Source: Euryarchaeota archaeon UBA250 (lineage in GTDB: Archaea > Thermoplasmatota > Poseidoniia > Poseidoniales > Thalassarchaeaceae). From it: a stretch of 6,806 nt of DNA. Where the stretch lies: the NCBI GenBank assembly GCA_002504845.1, contig DATW01000003.1, forward strand, positions 1 to 6,806, written 5' to 3'. A model generated the notes under the pieces. That model made no database searches and was not told the DNA's origin. It saw only the letters and a list, made by a program, of their open reading frames with translations. Shown one piece after another: positions 5,550-6,806 of this stretch. Within the stretch, counting starts at the first letter, position 1. Each line of letters begins with the position of its first letter. A program made the translations under genes and the position numbers.

Positions 5550-6004
5550 TCGAAACGAAATTCAGCGTCTATCTCCAATCCCTCGCTAACCAGCAGCCAC
5601 CTCTTGGTGAAAATTCCTGAACCTGCGCTGTAAGGGCCTATGTGGCCATTACTTCGAACCACCCTGTGGCACGGTACGACCAAGGGCCACGGATTGGACG
5701 ATAACGCCGAACCAACCGCTCTTGCAGAACCCGGCGAGCCCGCTGCTGAAGCCAACTCGCCATACGTAATCAGACTCCCTCTTGGCACATTGTCGAGAAG
5801 AGCCTCGAATACGAGCCTCCTGAACGGCGTGACCATACTCCAATCGATATCTTCAACCAAATCAGGCCAGTCAAAACCGCTTTCCAGGCCTTCGGCATGA
5901 TTCACTCCGCCCTCGTCGATAGATATGCCAATCAGCTTCCCACCGTCGACGATCTTCGAAACTCTGCCATGTGCCATTTCGGCGACCAGCGTCTCGACAG
6001 GCAT
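5486..6004 (-). CDS. ogt: Methylated-DNA--protein-cysteine methyltransferase
   Basis: A suicidal DNA repair protein (172 aa) that removes alkyl groups from O6-alkylguanine onto its own cysteine. The active-site motif PCHRV (111-115) provides Cys112. The DNA-binding helix-turn-helix lies in RGSLITYGELASAAGSPGSA and the ARAVG motif with Arg95 as the base-flipping arginine finger; SSNPWPLVVPCHRV and GHIGPYSAG complete the AGT fold, with Tyr81 and Asn104 in conserved positions. The N-terminal domain is degenerate, as usual. About 28 residues beyond the conserved core form a charged tail, whose last codons overlap the antisense 37-codon frame. The ATG at 6004 overlaps the upstream stop as TGATG, with GAGG (6015-6012) 7 nt before it; a TTG one codon earlier is less likely. 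It is transcribed with the upstream membrane gene. Confidence 0.93.
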   Translation of the reverse strand: MPVETLVAEMAHGRVSKIVDGGKLIGISIDEGGVNHAEGLESGFDWPDLVEDIDWSMVTPFRRLVFEALLDNVPRGSLITYGELASAAGSPGSARAVGSALSSNPWPLVVPCHRVVRSNGHIGPYSAGSGIFTKRWLLVSEGLEIDAEFRFDQKNLTKIAREARDATIQTKM

Positions 6005-6333
6005 CAATCATCCTCTACGCGTGTATCTGCCTCGCTACCCGCATCTTCTAGATCCTCCATCCCGACTATCTCATAGTTAGATGGGAACAGGGCTATCGCC
6101 ACGCCTGCTATAATGCAGCCCAGTCCGATATAGAATGACTGTTGGACAATCATGAGTTCGAGACCTATCGCGAAAAGCAAGAGGCCACCTAGGTTAGAGA
6201 CCCACACGAGCGATTTGAACGTCGAGAGGCTAACGCCCGTCGAATTAGCGCTCCTCTTGGGCCCGAACTCGGCGCCAAAGCGAACGGGGTCTGCGGACTC
6301 CTTTGCCATGCCCCCCATGAGACGACGTTCCAT
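6004..6333 (-). CDS. Two-span membrane protein of unknown function
   Basis: A 109-residue hypothetical membrane protein. It has a basic/polar N-terminal region (1-40), two hydrophobic spans (about 42-63 and 67-84) separated by a short QQS turn, and a strongly acidic tail (92-109, rich in Glu/Asp). The hairpin topology with both ends on one side suggests a small inner-membrane protein; no family was recognised. Possible starts are ATG at 6363 (119 aa), 6333, 6318 and 6309 (101 aa, preceded by G-rich sequence). 6333 is preferred because GATATGC (about 6361-6355) lies at TATA distance and no SD is seen. Its stop overlaps the ogt start, so the two are translationally coupled. The neighbour gives no clear functional hint. 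Confidence 0.7.
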   Translation of the reverse strand: MERRLMGGMAKESADPVRFGAEFGPKRSANSTGVSLSTFKSLVWVSNLGGLLLFAIGLELMIVQQSFYIGLGCIIAGVAIALFPSNYEIVGMEDLEDAGSEADTRVEDD

Positions 6334-6410
6334 TTGAACGGTTTGAATGAAGACGCATATCATGGCGATTCATTCAAGCGGATGCGCTGGGGCCATTAGA
6401 CGGGCCTGAT

Positions 6411-6806
6411 ATGCACGTCGCGATGATTTCGGCAGAATACCCTCCTAGGTGGGGGGGGATGGGGAGTACGGTCTACCATCTATCCAGGCATCTCGTCGAA
6501 TCAGGCAACAGAGTCACTATAATAACGCGAAATGGTGTCCAAGAAGACAATGAAAAAATCGAGAATATCGATGTAATCCGAGTTCCATGGGCGAGGATAC
6601 CCATGTATTTCACAAGATCATATGCGTATCATGCTCTGAAGGAGTTGGAGAAAGTCCACAAGACAGACCCATTTGATGTGATTCACCTTCATCTTCCGAT
6701 GGTGAGTCTGAACAGAGAGCAAATCAAGCGATGCAGGTCAATCGCACCAGTCGTCGCCTCGCTTCATGGTTCATGGATGGGGGAGAGGGACGGCCTGGTT
6801 ACGGCT
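6411..6806 (+). CDS. GT4-type glycosyltransferase, N-terminal part (runs off window)
   Basis: The first 132 residues of a glycosyltransferase with a GT-B fold, continuing past the right edge with no stop. The start MHVAMISAEYPPRWGGMGST has the standard GT4 opening: a first beta strand, the E/D-Y/F-P-P motif, then a Gly-rich loop (GGMG, 15-18) that contacts the sugar-nucleotide side of the cleft. The helix VYHLSRHLVESG and strand RVTIITR follow, then FDVIHLHLP (88-96) and PVVASLHGSW (113-122), all in GT4 order. It probably transfers a sugar from an NDP-sugar to a glycan, lipid or polysaccharide; acceptor and donor cannot be judged from this half. It is divergent from the two-span membrane gene. 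There is no good SD at 6411; an in-frame ATG at 6423 is less likely because it would remove the first beta strand. A run of eight G (6451-6458) is in frame. Confidence 0.9.
   Translation, partial: MHVAMISAEYPPRWGGMGSTVYHLSRHLVESGNRVTIITRNGVQEDNEKIENIDVIRVPWARIPMYFTRSYAYHALKELEKVHKTDPFDVIHLHLPMVSLNREQIKRCRSIAPVVASLHGSWMGERDGLVTA

Noticed and set aside
5640..5900. Plus-strand 86-codon frame inside ogt
   Set aside because: Antisense to the catalytic core of ogt; no independent protein features.

Overview
The window looks like chromosomal DNA of an archaeon. It carries an archaeal-type 5S rRNA, the archaeal/eukaryotic ribosome factor aIF6, and tightly packed genes with short overlaps. Start signals mix Shine-Dalgarno (SD) motifs with TATA-like elements about 26 bp upstream of start codons, the spacing expected for leaderless archaeal transcripts. 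The roughly even base composition, the unlinked 5S gene and the propionyl-CoA/methylmalonyl-CoA genes would fit a Thermoplasmata-related lineage such as marine group II/III (Poseidoniia). That placement is inference; the sequence contains no 16S or other decisive marker.

Left part (1-967, + strand): a T-rich tandem repeat near the left edge, a 5S rRNA at about 119-242 with no 23S 3' end visible upstream, a T-tract that may terminate it, then aIF6 (305-967). aIF6 meets, stop to stop, an operon running the other way.

Central part (968-4769): a divergent propionyl-CoA island. On the minus strand, read 3349 down to 968, are the acyl-CoA carboxylase carboxyltransferase (PccB/MmdA type), a 51-residue protein with a strong SD, a biotin carboxyl carrier protein, and a small four-cysteine protein. 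On the plus strand, from 3463, are the B12-binding subunit of methylmalonyl-CoA mutase and its MeaB GTPase chaperone. The two arms give consecutive steps: propionyl-CoA to methylmalonyl-CoA to succinyl-CoA. Biotin carboxylase, the epimerase and the catalytic mutase subunit are not in the window.

Right part (4756-6806): a membrane protein of the dolichol/phytol (polyprenol) kinase family overlaps the end of meaB. A candidate 37-residue single-span membrane protein follows, whose 3' end lies antisense to the end of an ogt-type DNA repair gene. Then come the ogt gene and a two-span membrane protein of unknown function, both on the minus strand, and the 5' part of a GT4-type glycosyltransferase running off the right edge.

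No mobile element, CRISPR array or tRNA was seen. The most interesting items are the two short genes (51 and 37 codons), the 5S-aIF6 pairing, and the altered effector loop of the MeaB GTPase.
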